NCBI GenBank assembly: GCA_947568835.1
Contig: OX387612.1
Span: 11,658,001 to 11,722,000 of the forward strand
From: Protonemura montana
Taxonomy: Eukaryota > Arthropoda > Insecta > Plecoptera > Nemouridae
Reading direction: 5' to 3'
Length of the DNA stretch: 64,000 nt
Shown here: positions 12,300 to 25,214 of the stretch, one piece after another
How positions within the stretch are numbered: position 1 is the first letter of the stretch
Layout of the letters: each line of letters opens with the position of its first letter
Made by a program: the position numbers and the translations under genes
The notes under the pieces: model-generated
Database searches by the model: none
Told to the model about the DNA's origin: nothing
What the model saw: only the letters and a program-made list of their open reading frames with translations

Positions 12300-15200
12300 A
12301 AGCACCATTGCTTTTATGGGTTAATGTTGCAAGCCAGCTGTGTGGTCGGCCATTCTAACTGGTGGACTTCACCATTGCTCTTATGGGTTAATGTTGCAAG
12401 CCAGCTGTGTGGTCGACCATTCTAACTGGTGGACTTCACCATTGCTCTTATGGGTTAATGTTGCAATCCAGCTGTGTGGTCGGTCATTCTAACTGGTGGA
12501 CTTCACCATTGCTCTTATGGGTCAATGTTGCAAGCCAGCTGTGTGGTCTGCCATTCTAACTGGTGGACTTCACCGTTGCTCTTATGGGTTAATGTTGCAA
12601 GCCAGCTGTGTGGTCGGTCATTCTAACTGGTGGACTTCACCGTTGCTCTTATGGGTTAATGTTGCAAGACAGCTGTGTGGTCGGCCATTCTAACTGGTAG
12701 ACTTCACCATTGCTCTTATGGGTTAATGTTGCAAGCCAGCTGTGTGGTCTGCCATTCTAACTGGTGGACTTCACCATTACTCTTATGGTTTAATATTGCA
12801 AGACAGCTGTGTGGTCGGCCATTCTAACTGGTGGACTTCACCATTGCTCTAATGGGTTAATGTTGCAAGACAGCTGTGTGGTCGGCCATTCTAACTGGTG
12901 GACTTCACCATTGCTCTTATGGGTTAATGTTGCAAGACAGCTGTGTGGTCGGCCATTCTAACTGGTGGACTTCATCATTGCTCTTATGGGTTAATGTTGC
13001 AAGCCAGCTGTGTGGTCGACCATTCTAACTGGTGGACTTCACCATTGCTCTTATGGTTTAATATTGCAAGACAGCTGTGTGGTCGACCATTCTAACTGGT
13101 GGACTTCACCATTGCTCTTATGGGTTAATGTTGCAAGACAGCTGTGTGGTCGGCCATTCTAACTGGTGGACTTCACCATTGCTCTTATGGGTTAATGTTG
13201 CAAGACAGCTGTGTGGTCGGCCATTCTAACTGGTGGACTTCATCATTGCTCTTATGGGTTAATGTTGCAAGCCAGCTGTGTGGTCTGCCATTCTAACTGG
13301 TGGACTTCACCATTGCTCTTATGGGTTAATGTTGCAAGCCAGCTGTGTGGTCGACCATTATAACTGGTGGACTTCACCATTGCTCTTATGGGTTAATGTT
13401 GCAAGACAGCTGTGTGGTCGACCTTTCTAACTGGTGGACTTCACCATTGCTCTTATGGGTTAATGTTGCAAGACAGCTGTGTGGTCGGCCGTTCTAACTG
13501 GTGGACTTCACCATTGCTCTTATGGGTTAATGTTGCAAGCCAGCTGTGTGGTCGGCCATTCTAACTGGTGGACTTCACCATTGCTCTTATGGGTTAATGT
13601 TGCAAGACAGCTGTGTGGTCGGCCATTCTAACTGGTGGACTTCACCATTGCTCTTATGGGTTAATGTTGCAAGACAGCTGTGTGGTCGGCCATTCTAACT
13701 GGTGGACTTCACCATTGCTCTTATGGGTTAATGTTGCAAGCCAGCTGTGTGGTCGACCATTCTAACTGGTGGACTTCACCATTGCTCTTATGGGTTAATG
13801 TTGCAAGCCAGCTGTGTGGTCGGCCATTCTAACTGGTGGACTTCACCATTGCTCTTATGGGTTAATGTTGCAAGACAGCTGTGTGGTCGGCCATTCTAAC
13901 TGGTAGACTTCACCATTTATCTTATGGGTTAATGTTGCAAGACAGCTGTGTGGTCGGCCATTCTAACTGGTGGACTTCACCCTTACTCTTATGGTTTAAT
14001 ATTGCAAGACAGCTGTGTGGTCGGCCATTCTAACTGGTGGACTTCACCATTGCTCTAATGGGTTAATGTTGCAAGACAGCTGTGTGGTCGGCCATTCTAA
14101 CTGGTGGACTTCACCATTGCTCTTATGGGTTAATGTTGCAAGACAGCTGTGTGGTCGGCCATTCTAGCTGGTGGACTTCATCATTGCTCTTATAGGTTAA
14201 TGTTGCAAGCTAGCTGTGTGGTCGACCATTCTAACTGGTGGACTTCACCATTGCTCTTATGGTTTAATATTGCAAGACAGCTGTGTGGTCGACCATTCTA
14301 ACTGGTGGACTTCACCATTGCTCTTATGGGTTAATGTTGCAAGACAGCTGTGTGGTCGGCCATTCTAACTGGTGGACTTCACCATTGCTCTTATGGGTTA
14401 ATGTTCCAAGACAGCTGTGTGGTCTGCCATTCTAACTGGTGGACTTCACCATTGCTCTTATGGGTTAATGTTGCAAGCCAGCTGTGTGGTCGACCATTAT
14501 AACTGGTAAACTTCACCATTGCTCTTATGGGTTAATGTTGCAAGACAGCTGTGTGGTCGACCTTTCTAACTGGTGGACTTCACCATTGCTCTTATGGGTT
14601 AATGTTGCAAGACAGCTGTGTGGTCGGCCATTCTAACTGGTGGACTTCACCATTGCTCTTATGGGTTAATGTTGCAAGACAGCTGTGTGGTCGGCCATTC
14701 TAACTGGTGGACTTCACCGTTGCTCTTATGGGTTAATGTTGCAAGCCAGCTGTGTGGTCTGCCATTCTAACTGGTGGACTTCACCATTGCTCTTATGGGT
14801 TAATGTTGCAAGACAGCTGTGTGGTCGGCCATTCTAACTGGTGGACTTTACCATTGCTCTTATGGGTTAATGTTGCAAGACAGCTGTGTGGTCGGCCATT
14901 CTAACTGGTGGACTTCACCATTGCTCTTATGGGTTAATGTTGCAAGACAGCTGTGTGGTCGACCATTCTAACTGGTGGACTTCACCATTGCTCTTATGGG
15001 TTAATGTTGCAAGACAGCTGTGTGGTCGGCCATTCTAACTGGTGGACTTCACCATTGCTCTTATGGGTTAATGTTGCAAGACAGCTGTGTGGTCGGTCAT
15101 TCTAACTGGTGGACTTCACCATTGCTCTTATGGGTTAATGTTGCAAGCCAGCTGTGTGGTCGGCCATTCTAACTGGTGGACTTCACCATTGCTCTTATGG

Positions 15201-15512
15201 GTTAATGTTGCAAGACAGCTGTGTGGTCGGCCATTCTAACTGGTGGACTTCACCATTGCTCTTATGGGTTAATGTTGCAAGCCAGCTGTGTGGTCGGCCA
15301 TTCTAACTGGTGGACTTCACCATTGCTCTTATGGGTTAATGTTGCAAGACAGCTGTGTGGTCGGTCATTCTAACTGGTGGACTTCACCATTGCTCTTATG
15401 GGTTAATGTTGCAAGACAGCTGTGTGGTCTGCCATTCTAACTGGTGGACTTTACCATGCTCTTATGGGTTAATGTTGCAAGACAGCTGTGTGGTCGGCCA
15501 TTATAACTGGAA
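12300..15512 (+). repeat. 67 bp tandem array, about 48 copies
   Basis: Units of 67 bp with landmarks AACTGGTGGACTTCACCATT and CAGCTGTGTGGTCGGCCATT. Copies fall into subtypes (caagcc/caagac, tcggcc/tcgacc/tcggtc) that recur in blocks, so the array grew by multi-unit duplication. The same satellite fills an intron at 38.4-39.5 kb. Confidence 0.97.
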
Positions 15513-17084
15513 ATTCCAAATGACTTTGTCTCCGAGACATTGTCTGTGTCTTCCTGCTTTGAAATTTGACCTTGATTTTCGTTAGCAATTCTAAAGTTTC
15601 TTGTCTTAATTATTTTGACTTGCAAAACAAGATTGTCTGGTAGCTCGCTTATGCAGTTCTGCTAGAAATATGATTACATTTACAAAATGTCACTGAACGG
15701 AATTTACTTAATGAAGATTTCCTAGGATTCTTGTTGTTTCACTGCGTATGAACCATGTTCCGAGTGAAGATCACTTTGATATTGATTCGTTACCAAGTTT
15801 TGCCACCAGAGGCTCTTTATGTTACCAGAAATAACTTATGTACTAAACTATTGTGCAACTTTGCATCGCTAATAGCTTCTAGCTTGTTGATCAATTCAAC
15901 TGTCGGATTCAGAATTTCTTCTCAAGTCTATATAACTAAACTGTTTTGTTCCGATAATGACTTGAGTTTAAAATACAGACATCCGGCATCTTAGCTCCAA
16001 GAAACACCTGCACTTATCTGGAAGAATGTCAAAGCAACAAAGAACGTTTTAGTAATAGACATTCACTATTCGGTATTGATTTGTGTAGTTTTACGAAGCA
16101 TTTTTTTTTTGTAAACGAACCCCGTGGCACTGGTCTAATGGCGTCGACCACGATGCGTTACCACTAGCATATGTTCCCAGTTACGGATTTAGTTACGATA
16201 ACGTCAAACAAGCGATCACGATTGACATTTTTTGAATTGGGTGGTGACAAAAAAATGTCCCTAAAATTAACAGAAAGACATATATTTCGGTCCCTAGTAA
16301 CAGGGACCGTTCATTGAAAGGTTTTGAAAAAAATTCATTGCCATCCCTTTTTAAAGTTTACTTCAAAAAGACTGCTGTTTCCAGGAGAATTTTACAAAAT
16401 GCCAACGTCAAAAAATGCAATCACGGAATTTTTTATTTTTTTTTAACATCGATGAAAACACCCCCATGCTAAAATAAACTTTCGAAAGAGCAAATATTTC
16501 GCAAATTTTTTTTTTTCATACTAAAACGAGTGTTGAACACGTTTGAAAATGAGAGGGAGCCTCGTGGTCGAAATGATTACCTTTAGTAGCATTGCTACCC
16601 TCAACCCGCTAGAGATTATGACGTCATCGAACTAGTTTCAAACCCTCACTGGTGCAGACTAGTTAAAATCGGTATTAATTACATATAATCGTCATTTTAA
16701 AATGTCTCGATAATCTATTATCTACGTCAACGCTCCCGTGTACCCTCTATAAAACAATAACAACCTCAATTATGTTCTACAAACCACTAGATAATTGCTA
16801 ATCCAAGTGTGAATTACATTAATTACAAATAAAATAAGTCCACTAGCAGAGCAATCGTTAGCACGCCCCCTTGGGGGGAAATAATTGAGGTCATGTTTAC
16901 ACGATATCTGTAATTAATATCATCCAGATGTCGCTAGCACTTGTGCAGTTATTTGATTGATGAGATTCCTTTGATGTTTCCGCCCTTTGATTCGGGATTC
17001 TGGACAGAGCGATAGATTCAGACCTTTTTTTTGGTCAGGTTACAAGTTTATCCAGAAGACACCGAAGTAAACTTTATTATTATT
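15513..17084. other. Unique spacer with a SINE tail fragment
   Basis: No gene recognised. Bases near 16122-16147 (GTGGCACTGGTCTAATGGCG) match the tail of the 5S-derived SINE family and are probably a truncated copy. The AT-rich remainder has no supported coding segment. Confidence 0.5.
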
Positions 17085-17882
17085 TGTGGTGTTTAACTTA
17101 GCACTGTTTTGACATCTGGCCATGTGGCACTGGTCTAATGGCGTCAGTGAATGAGTGGATGAGGATGAGGATGATGATGAACCTAACCTAGCCTAGAAGA
17201 GAGGAGGGGAAACCCGGTGTCGGCACGTAGCCTACTCCTGTCGAAGAGCACCAAGGGGACCACCGACTTAACGTCCCTTCCGAAGGACGGTACAACGTGA
17301 ACAACAGGATTCCTCCACAAATCCATGCTGTCGAGAGGTTGATAAGCAAGGTGAATGAAGTTGCTTTACTAACTTCCATCCCTCCAACCTCTCTCCTGAA
17401 CAGAACTGGTCATGTGTATGATGGTCACCCATCCAATACTTGACCCAGCGCAGTGTTGCTTAACTTTCATCCCTCCAACCTCTCTCCCGAATAGAACTGG
17501 TCATGTGTATGATGGTCACCCATCCAATACCTGACCCAGCACAGTGTTGCTTAACTTTCATCCCTCCAACCTCGCTCCCAAACAGAACTGGTCATGTGTA
17601 TGATGGTCACCCATCCAATACCTGACTCAGTGCAGTGTTGCTTAACTTTTATCCCTCCAACCTCTCTCCCAAACAGAACTGGTCATGTGTATGATGGTCA
17701 CCCATCAAATACCTGACCCAGCGCAGTGTTGCTTAACTTTCATCCCTCCAACCTCTCTCCCGAACAGAACAGGTCATGTGTATGATAGTCACCCATCCAA
17801 TACCTGACTCAGCGCAGTGTTGCTTAACTTCAGTAATCTAACCAGAACCGGTGTTTCCAACACGCCAAACCGTTCGGTCGCG
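17085..17882 (-). mobile_element. 5S-rRNA-derived SINE, about 5 internal 91 bp units
   Basis: Same architecture as the copy at 5.8-7.1 kb: tail first on the plus strand (TTGTGGTGTTTAACTTAGCA), conserved tail core, about five 91 bp units with box A- and box C-like motifs, then the head ending in CGCCAAACCGTTCGG. The tail holds an extra in-frame trinucleotide relative to some other copies. Confidence 0.85.
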
Positions 17883-18610
17883 AAGCAAATTGAATCTTTT
17901 TTTGGGGTAAACTAGACTTTATGAGCTTGATATGGTATGTGGCTTTCACTGCAGAGGGAAGAATGAACATGACAAAAGCAAACTATTTGTCATGGTGCAA
18001 GTGAATCTAAGACATTCACAGCTTCTCAGTCTTTTGTTCACTGTAACAAATGCTCACTTAAAGTAGCTAAAAGTCAAGGCGCCTGTTATCATGGCAAACC
18101 ACCACTCAGCACTCACTTCAAGCTGACATTTATGTGAACAATGTTTGGAATGTTCATCAACCGTCGTCCCCATTTTGTCCTGGAAATGTGCCCATTTGTT
18201 AATGTCACATGAAAAAAAAATCATCTCACCTTCTTTTAAGAAGCCTAAACATTTGTAGCTATGATGTAGCTCAAGTGGTAAACGGGTATTGTCTACAGTG
18301 TTAGGCTATTTAACATTAGTTGAGCAGCAAATTACTATCATTCTAAGATTTCATCTCTGATGTAAAATAACCTGGATATCGGTTGCCGTGGCGAGACTTT
18401 GAAGCCAAGGCCACCATCTTAAAAGTCACTTTTAGAGCCAGTTTTATCTCAAGTGTTTTCATCAAGAGTTGTCATAGTTTTTACCAATTTAATAGTCAAA
18501 ATTTGTTGAAAACGTTCATAAATAGCTCAAAAATTAGCACTGAAATTATATAGACATCATTGAGTTATAGGGACTCCTACCTGTTGCCAAAAAAGATTTT
18601 TCTGACTTCC
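17883..18610. other. Unique spacer, nothing recognised
   Basis: No supported gene. TAGCTCAAGTGGTAAA near 18270 resembles a tRNA A box but no B box follows, so it is not called. Confidence 0.45.
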
Positions 18611-19410
18611 AGGTTATCTGAGATCAGCTGGCTGGATCCTATGCTCTATCCAAGTTATTTAAGATCAGCTGGCTGGATCCTATGCTCTATCCAGGTTATT
18701 TGAGATCAGCTGGCTGGTTCCTATGCTCTATCCAGGTTATTTGAGATCAGCTGGTTGGATCCTATGCTCTATCCAGGTTATTTGAGATCAGCTGGCTGGA
18801 TCCTATGCTCTATCCAGGTTATTTGAGATCAGCTGGCTGGATCCTATGCTCTATCCAGGTTATTTGAGATCAGCTGGCTGGATCCTATGTTCTATCCAGG
18901 TTATTTGAGATCAGCTGACTGGATCCTATGATCTATCCAGGTTATTTGAGATCAGCTGACTGGATCCTATGCTCTATCCAGGTTATTTGAGATCAGCTGG
19001 CTGGATCCTATGTTCTATCCAGGTTATTTGAGATCAGCTGACTGGATCCTATGCTCTATCCAGGTTATTTGAGATCAGCTGGCTGGATCCTATGTTCTAT
19101 CCAGGTTATTTGAGATTAGATGGCTGGATCCTATGTTCTATCCAGGTTATTTGAGATCAGCTGGCTGGATCCTATGTTCTATCCAGGTTATTTGAGATCA
19201 GCTGACTGGATCCTATGCTCTATCCAGGTTATTTGAGATCAGCTGGCTGGATCCTATGCTCTATCCAGGTTATTTGAGATCAGCTGACTGGATCCTATGC
19301 TCTATCCAGGTTATTTGAGATCAGCTGGCTGGATCCTATGCTCTATCCAGGTTATTTGAGATCAGCTGACTGGATCCTATGCTCTATCCAGGTTATTTGA
19401 GATCAGCTGG
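18611..19410 (-). repeat. Inverted copy of the 41 bp array, about 20 units
   Basis: Reverse complement of the satellite at 8.0-11.0 kb (GGTTATTTGAGATCAGCTGG and ATCCTATGCTCTATCC). Units show the same variant positions (GCTGACTGG, TATGTTCTATC). The two arrays lie in opposite orientation about 7.6 kb apart. Confidence 0.97.
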
Positions 19411-19439
19411 TTTACTCAAAGAGTTGTTCTTGCAAGTTG

Positions 19440-19965
19440 CAACACATCTCCTTGTGAATTGAATTGAATTGTTCCTTTATTTCCATTTTTCCGAAGAAAA
19501 CACTCATAGTACATATTATGATATATTATGTTAGAGCATGGAGACAAGTCTTAAAATTTTCTATTTATATACAAAGATATTTTCAGTTTAAATCATCGTC
19601 ACATCCATTCTAGCAATAAAATATACAGTTGTTACAAATACGATTAATTGATGTTTCGAATTTGTCTAATGTATAAAATGCATGGTTCGCTAAAAACATT
19701 TTTGTCAATTGCTTAAAAGCTTGCCTACTTGAGTTTCTGATTTTGATAAGCTCAGGTAAATTGTTAAACATTTGTTCTTTCTGTGATTGTCAGTCTTGTG
19801 CTCGGTTGTCTTCGGCCTCTTCTCGTATTGAAAGAATGAACATCACATTGCTTTTTAAAACTTCCAGGATTGTCAAATACAAATACAACTAAATATAGGA
19901 TATAAAGACATGTCTTAGTTGAAATCTTGAACTTTATCAATAACGGCTTGTCTTCCAACCGTCGG
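19440..19965 (-). pseudogene. 3' fragment of a non-LTR retrotransposon (RT C-terminus)
   Basis: On the minus strand, VHSFNTRRGRRQPSTRL is followed in another frame by NLPELIKIRNSSRQAFKQLT and FLANHAFYTLDKFE. These match the usual C-terminal pattern of LINE reverse transcriptases (HxxNTR, then NxLPxxIK, then FKxxLKxFL, then FYTLDEF), recalled from the family. Reading requires a frameshift. The 3' end near 19460 reads AATAAAGGAACAATTCAATT on the minus strand, a plausible LINE tail. The element is 5' truncated and non-functional. Confidence 0.6.
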
Positions 19966-20405
19966 TCCAGTCTCCCTTATCCATAATAAATCACATCCAC
20001 CGAAACCTGTCACAGATTGACGTTCCCACGCCACGGCATCTGTCATCGACAATTCGAACTACCACAATGTGACAACGCAGAGTCGATTAATTGCTTCTGC
20101 ATCGTCAGGTTCCACCCACAGCCGCCTACCACTCTAGTCGGCCACGTGATTGATCGATTCCAAACAGAATCCAATTCACCGTGAATTGGTGGACGGGTGG
20201 CACGGATTCAAATCAGCAAGGCAGTGCCAAACACTTGTTAATTGCAATCAATGTCTTTGCCGAGTCCATTAAATGGTTCACATGAGATTTGTGCCAATTG
20301 CGCTGATGCTGAATAGAGAGGTTAATGATCCAGGCTTTTATTGCTAATGAACTCGATATGCAACATGGGGCAATGGTCCACACCAAATAGGTAAGCTTAA
20401 GTGAA
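19966..20405. other. Unique spacer, nothing recognised
   Basis: More GC-rich than most spacers but with no supported ORF, splice-flanked exon or element terminus. Confidence 0.4.
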
Positions 20406-22692
20406 CGGTTTGGCGGGTTAAAAACACTGGTCCTCGTATTGACCATCATACACATGACCAGTTCTGTTCGGGAGAGAGGTTGGAGGGATGAAAGTTAAGC
20501 AACACTGCGCTGAGTCAGGTATTGGATGGGTGACTATCATACACATGACCAGTTCTGTTCGGGAGAGAGATTGAAGGGATGAAAGTTAAGCAACACTGCG
20601 CTAGGTCAGGTATTGGATGGGTGATCATCATACACATAACCAGTTCTGTTCGGGAGAGAGGTTGGAGGGATGAAAGTTAAGCAACACTGCGCTGGGTCAG
20701 GTATTGGATGGGTGACTTTCATACACATGACCAGTTCTGTTCGGGAGAGAGGTTGGAGGGATGAAAGTTAAGCAACACTGTGCTGGGTCAGGTATTGGAT
20801 GGGTGACCATCATACACATGACCAGTTCTGTTCGGGAGAGAGGTTGGAGGGATGAAAGTTAAGCAACACTGTGCTGGGTCAGGTATTGGATGGGTGACCA
20901 TCATACACATGACCAGTTCTGTTCGGGAGAGAGGTTGGAGGGATGAAAGTTAAGCAACACTGCGCTGGGTCAGGTATTGGATGGGTGACCATCATACACA
21001 TGACCAGTTCTGTTCGGGAGAGAGGTTGGAGGGATGAAAGTTAAGCAACACTGCGCTGAGTCAGGTATTGGATGGGTGACCATCATACACATGACCAGTT
21101 CTGTTCGGGAGAGAGGTTGGAGGGATGAAAGTTAAGCAACACTGTGCTGGGTCAGGTATTGGATGGGTGACCATCATACACATGACCAGTTCTGTTTGGG
21201 AGAGAGGTTGGAGGTATGAAAGTTAAGCAACACTGCGCTGGGTCAAGTATTGGATGGGTGACCATCATACACATGACCAGTTCTGTTTGGGAGAGAGGTT
21301 GGAGGGATGAAAGTTAAGCAACACTGTGCTGAGTCAGGTATTGGATGGGTGACCATCATACACATGACCAGTTCTGTTCGGGAGAGAGGTTGGAGGGATG
21401 AAAGTTAAGCAACACTGCGCTGGGTCAGGTATTGGATGGGTGACCATCATACACATGACCAGTTCTGTTCGGGAGAGAGGTTGGAGGGATGAAAGTTGAG
21501 CAACACTGTGCTTGGTCAGGTATTGGATGGGTAACCATCACACACATGACCAGTTCTGTTTGGGAGAGAGGTTGGAGGTATGAAAGTTAAGCAACACTGC
21601 GCTGAGTCAGGTATTGGATGAGTGACCATCATACACATGACCAGTTCTGTTCGGGAGAGAGGTTGGAGGGATGAAAGTTAAGCAACACTGCGCTGGGTCA
21701 GGTATTGGATGGGTGACCATCATACACATGACCAGTTCTGTTCGGGAGAGAGGTTGGAGGGATGAAAGTTAAGCAACACTGTGCTGGGTCAGGTATTGGA
21801 TGGGTGACCATCATACACATGACCAGTTTTGTTCGGGAGAGAGGTTGGAGGGATGAAAGTTAAGCAACACTGTGCTGGGTCAGGTATTGGATGGGTGACC
21901 ATCATACAAATGACCAGTTCTGTTTGGGAGAGAGGTTGGAGGTATGAAAGTTAAGCAACACTGCGCTGGGTCAGGTATTGGATGGGTGACCATCATACAC
22001 ATGACCAGGTCTGTTCGGGAGAGAGGTTGGAGGGATGAAAGTTAAGCAACACTGCGCTGAGTCAGGTATTGGATGGGTGACCATCATACACATGACCAGT
22101 TCTGTTCGGGAGAGAGGTTGGAGGGATGAAAGTTAAGCAACACTGTGCTGGGTCAGGTATTGGATGGGTGACCATCATACACATGCCCAGTTCTGTTTGG
22201 GAGAGAGGTTGGAGGTATGAAAGTTAAGCAACACTGCGCTGGGTCAGGTATTGGATGGGTGACCATCATACACATGACCAGTTCTGTTCGGGAGAGAGGT
22301 TGGAGGGATGAAAGTTAAGCAACACTGCGCTGAGTCAGGTATTGGATGGGTGGCCATCATACACATGACCAGTTCTGTTCGGGAGAGAGGTTGGAGGGAT
22401 GAAAGTTAGTACAGCAACTTCATTTGCCTTGCTTATCAACCTCTCGACAGCATGGATTTGTGGAGGAATCCTGTTGTTTGCGTTGTACCGTCCTTCGGAA
22501 GGGACGTTAAGCCGGTGGTCCCCTTGGTGCTCTTCGACAGGAGTAGGCTACGTGCCAGCACCGGGTTTCCCCTCCTCCCTTCTAAGCTATGTTATGTTCA
22601 TCATCATCCACTAATTCACCGACGCCATTAGACCAGTGCCGCATGACCAGATGTCAAAACAGTGCTAAGTTAAACACAACAAATAATAATAA
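20406..22692 (+). mobile_element. 5S-rRNA-derived SINE with the longest array, about 21 units
   Basis: The head starts at GAACGGTTTGGCGGG and lacks part of the first 5S-like module (it jumps from CCTCGT to ATTGACCATC). About 21 units of 91 bp follow, each with GTTAAGCAACACTG and GGATGGGTGACC. The conserved tail (CCTTCGGAAGGGACGTTAAG) and the end GTTAAACACAACAAATAATA come last. It is the largest member seen in the window. Confidence 0.88.
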
Positions 22693-22933
22693 CAATGAAC
22701 TTTTGACGGTTGTTTAGCAGAGCTTCGAGTGCCGCGGCGATCTCCGGTATTCTCCTCGTGTTCGTTAAGATCTTGCAAAGAAACTGAGCCTGAATCACGA
22801 TTCCACACAAATAATAATGGAAATTCTGATTCAGATTCCGAAAATCACATAAGAAAACTTCGGATTCCCGACAACGCACAATAAAAATGTTGATTCTGTT
22901 TTAAACCGTTCTGTTTGGTCTCTATCAAAATAC

Positions 22934-24174
22934 CAGGGACCCGAACCGAAATGATTAAAGGTTCTGGTTCCGGTTCCGGTTCCTAATTTTTTCAAATTAG
23001 GGTTCTGGTTCTGGTTCCGGTTTTACGTTTTTAAAGGTTCCGGTTTCGGTTTCAGTGTCCATATTGTGAAGAGGGGTTCCGGTTCCGGTTCCGGTTCCTA
23101 ATTTTCTCAAATAAGGGTTCTGATTCCGGCTTTAAGTTTAAAAAGGTTCCGGTTCCACTTGATAAATAAAGCGTTATTTTTTAAAATTTTGCTGTTGTAC
23201 AGGTTCAAGTTTTAGTGGTTTTTAGTGACACTTAGTTTTGTTTTTCCATCTGCCAGGGACAGGTCTTTTTCCTCACATTGGGTTTCAAAGCATACGAAGC
23301 CAGTTGCATAAAAGATAGGGGTGTAACGAAGTCGTAATAATTTTTTTGATTCAATTTCTCTGCACCAGTAGAGTTACAGAGTACTACTATGTACAGAGTA
23401 AAAAAGGCAGGCTAGTCCATCTCTATAAGACAAAGCATGCACGACAAGGGGTTAGTTTGTTTGAGGCTTTCAAGTAAAAAATGTAAAGAAATGGATTTAC
23501 GGTTACACTCTGATGGGGACAGGCAAAGGGTTATTTAACACTAGACATAAAATTAACTATACACTGGATAAACCAGCTTTTCAAAATTATAAAAGGGGGC
23601 CCACCTATGCGGGTTGTGAGCTTTATAGGGCATTGCCGGCGGATCTTCAAATCAAAAAGGACAAGAAATTCAAAATTGTGCTCAAGAATTTTCTACTTGA
23701 AAAATGTTTTTCTACTGTAAAAGATTTTTTATTGTATAAGGTAGAGACAATGAAAAATTATAGTGAAAATGTAAATATTATAGTACCTAAAAATGTTGCT
23801 ATGGATACATAAGACGTATATGTTGTTTAAAATGCCTTGTGTTTTCCCCAAACAAAATCGTGGATACAAGATGAGTCAATGGATGTTTTCGGAACAAACC
23901 AGTGAAACATTTTTTTTTCGTGTGGAAAAAATAAAAACAAAAAAGTTGTACACATAATAAGCAAATAATTTTAATCTGAATTTCTGAAATCTCAATATAA
24001 CTTCGGAACCTTTATGGAACCTTTAAGGAACCGAAAAGAACCCATGATTTAATAAGGGTTCCGTTTCCGGTTCCGGTTCTTGAAAATTAATAATAACGGT
24101 TCTGGTTCCGGTTTCGGTTCCAAGAAAATACGGGTTTTTTCGGGTTCCGGTTCCGGTTCCGGTTCGGGTCCCTG
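22934..24174 (+). mobile_element. hAT-type non-autonomous DNA transposon, copy 1
   Basis: Perfect 14 bp terminal inverted repeats, CAGGGACCCGAACC at the left and GGTTCGGGTCCCTG at the right, are flanked by an exact 8 bp target duplication, CAAAATAC (22926-22933 and 24175-24182). Eight-base duplications and CAGGG-type ends are typical of hAT elements. Both subterminal regions carry clustered GGTTCC/GGTTCCGG motifs, probably transposase-binding repeats. No transposase is encoded. The only ORF (23513-23812) resembles a LINE RT C-terminus. A nearly identical copy lies at 57832-59074. Confidence 0.9.
23513..23812 (+). pseudogene. LINE RT C-terminal ORF carried inside the hAT-type element
   Basis: A 99-codon ORF. 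It contains FNTRHKINY, then KRGPTYAGCELYRALPADLQ, then FKIVLKNFLLEKCFSTVKDF, the order seen at the C-terminus of many LINE reverse transcriptases. It lacks all catalytic RT motifs and so cannot act alone. The transposon copy at 58410-58709 keeps it open with only a few residue changes, so the fragment moved with the element. Whether it is translated is unknown. Recent duplication alone could explain the open frame. Confidence 0.6.
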
Positions 24175-24431
24175 CAAAATACAAATTATAAAAAAAGCAG
24201 ACCAAGCAGTGCGGCCCACTGACAAAGTGTTCATTTTCAATAGATTTTTTTCGGTAACATCAAAAATTCTGATTCCAAAACCTGATCCAAGCAATCGTCA
24301 ATCAAAAGTAGATAAAGTTTGGTCTTTGGTTTCTGGATATGTCTCTTAGTTAAAAAAAAAGGTAAAATTGTCTCAAGATGTAAATGGTTTTTCTTAGCAA
24401 ATCATAACCTTGTGGTTTATTTCGGTTTCAG

Positions 24432-24500
24432 ATGATCAAGATGATGGTTACTGTTGTAATCGTCTTCACCGTCTGCTGGCTTCCTTACAACGTCTTGATG
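24432..24500 (+). CDS. Neuropeptide GPCR exon encoding TM6
   Basis: The 69 bp exon lies between a consensus acceptor (TTTATTTCGGTTTCAG) and a consensus donor (GTGAGT). It encodes MIKMMVTVVIVFTVCWLPYN plus VLM. KMM followed by a hydrophobic helix with the CWLPY motif is the hallmark of transmembrane helix 6 in class A peptide receptors, where the conserved Pro acts in activation. The exon ends in phase 0 and joins the TM7 exon at 33902 in frame. Together they read closest, from memory, to leucokinin/tachykinin/RYamide-type receptors. Exons for TM1-5 were not found upstream and probably lie outside the window. A 5S SINE begins only about 47 bp past the donor. Confidence 0.85.
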
Positions 24501-24547
24501 GTGAGTTACAATCTCTGCAAACCTCTTCGCGATAACATGCGAGACAC

Positions 24548-25129
24548 AAGACTGGAAACACCGGTCCTCGTGAGATCACAGAAGTTAAGCAACACTGTGC
24601 TGAGTCAGGTATTGAATGGGTGACCATCATACACATGACCAGTTCTGTTCGGGAGAGAGGTTGGAGGGATGAAAGTTAAGCAACACTGCGCTGGGTCAGG
24701 TATTGGATGGGTGACCATCATACACATGACCAGTTCTGTTCGGGAGAGAGGCTAGAGGGATGAAAGTTAAGCAACACTGCACTGGGTCAGGTATTGGATG
24801 GGTGACCATCATACACATGACCAGTTCTGTTCGGGAGAGAGGTTGAAGGGATGAAAGTTAGTACAGCAACTTCACTCGCCTTGCTTATCAACCTCTCGAC
24901 AGCATGGATTTGTGGAGGAATCCTGTTGTTCGCGATGTACCGTCCTTCGGAAGGGACGTTAAGCCGGTGGTCCCCTTGGTGCTCTTCGACAGGAGTAGGC
25001 TACGTGCCGGCACAGGGTTTCACCTCCTCTCTTCTGGGCTAGGTCAGGTTCATCATCATCCTCATCATCATCATCATCCACTCATTCACCGACGCCATTA
25101 GACCAGTGCCACATGACCTGTTGTCAAAA
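24548..25129 (+). mobile_element. 5S-rRNA-derived SINE, short array with intact head
   Basis: This is the clearest 5S head in the window: CACCGGTCCTCGTGAGATCA then GAAGTTAAGCAACACTG and GGTATTGAATGGGTGACC, co-linear with about positions 30-95 of eukaryotic 5S rRNA. About three 91 bp units follow, then the conserved tail and CGCCATTAGACCAGTGCC. It lies at the 5' edge of the receptor intron, in the sense direction. Confidence 0.88.
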
Positions 25130-25214
25130 CAGGAAGAAAGACCATCATTTTGTAACCAAAATCACGTGTTGTTAAATGACTTACAAAGAATCACAATAAC
25201 TATGATGAAATCTT

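Noticed and set aside
16550-16670. Degenerate tRNA-SINE (CCTCGTGGTCGAAATGATTA with TTTCAAACCCTCACTGG)
   Set aside because: A- and B-box resemblance is too weak to call from sequence alone.
20406-22692. A 5S rRNA gene cluster
   Set aside because: Units cover only about the middle and 3' control region of 5S rRNA, lack the full-length gene and terminator T-runs, and are linked to a SINE tail.
24049-24349. ORFs through the GGTTCC-rich region as a Gly/Ser or Glu/Pro repeat protein
   Set aside because: They read the subterminal repeats of the hAT-type element. The copies on both ends and both strands show it is terminal DNA, not coding.
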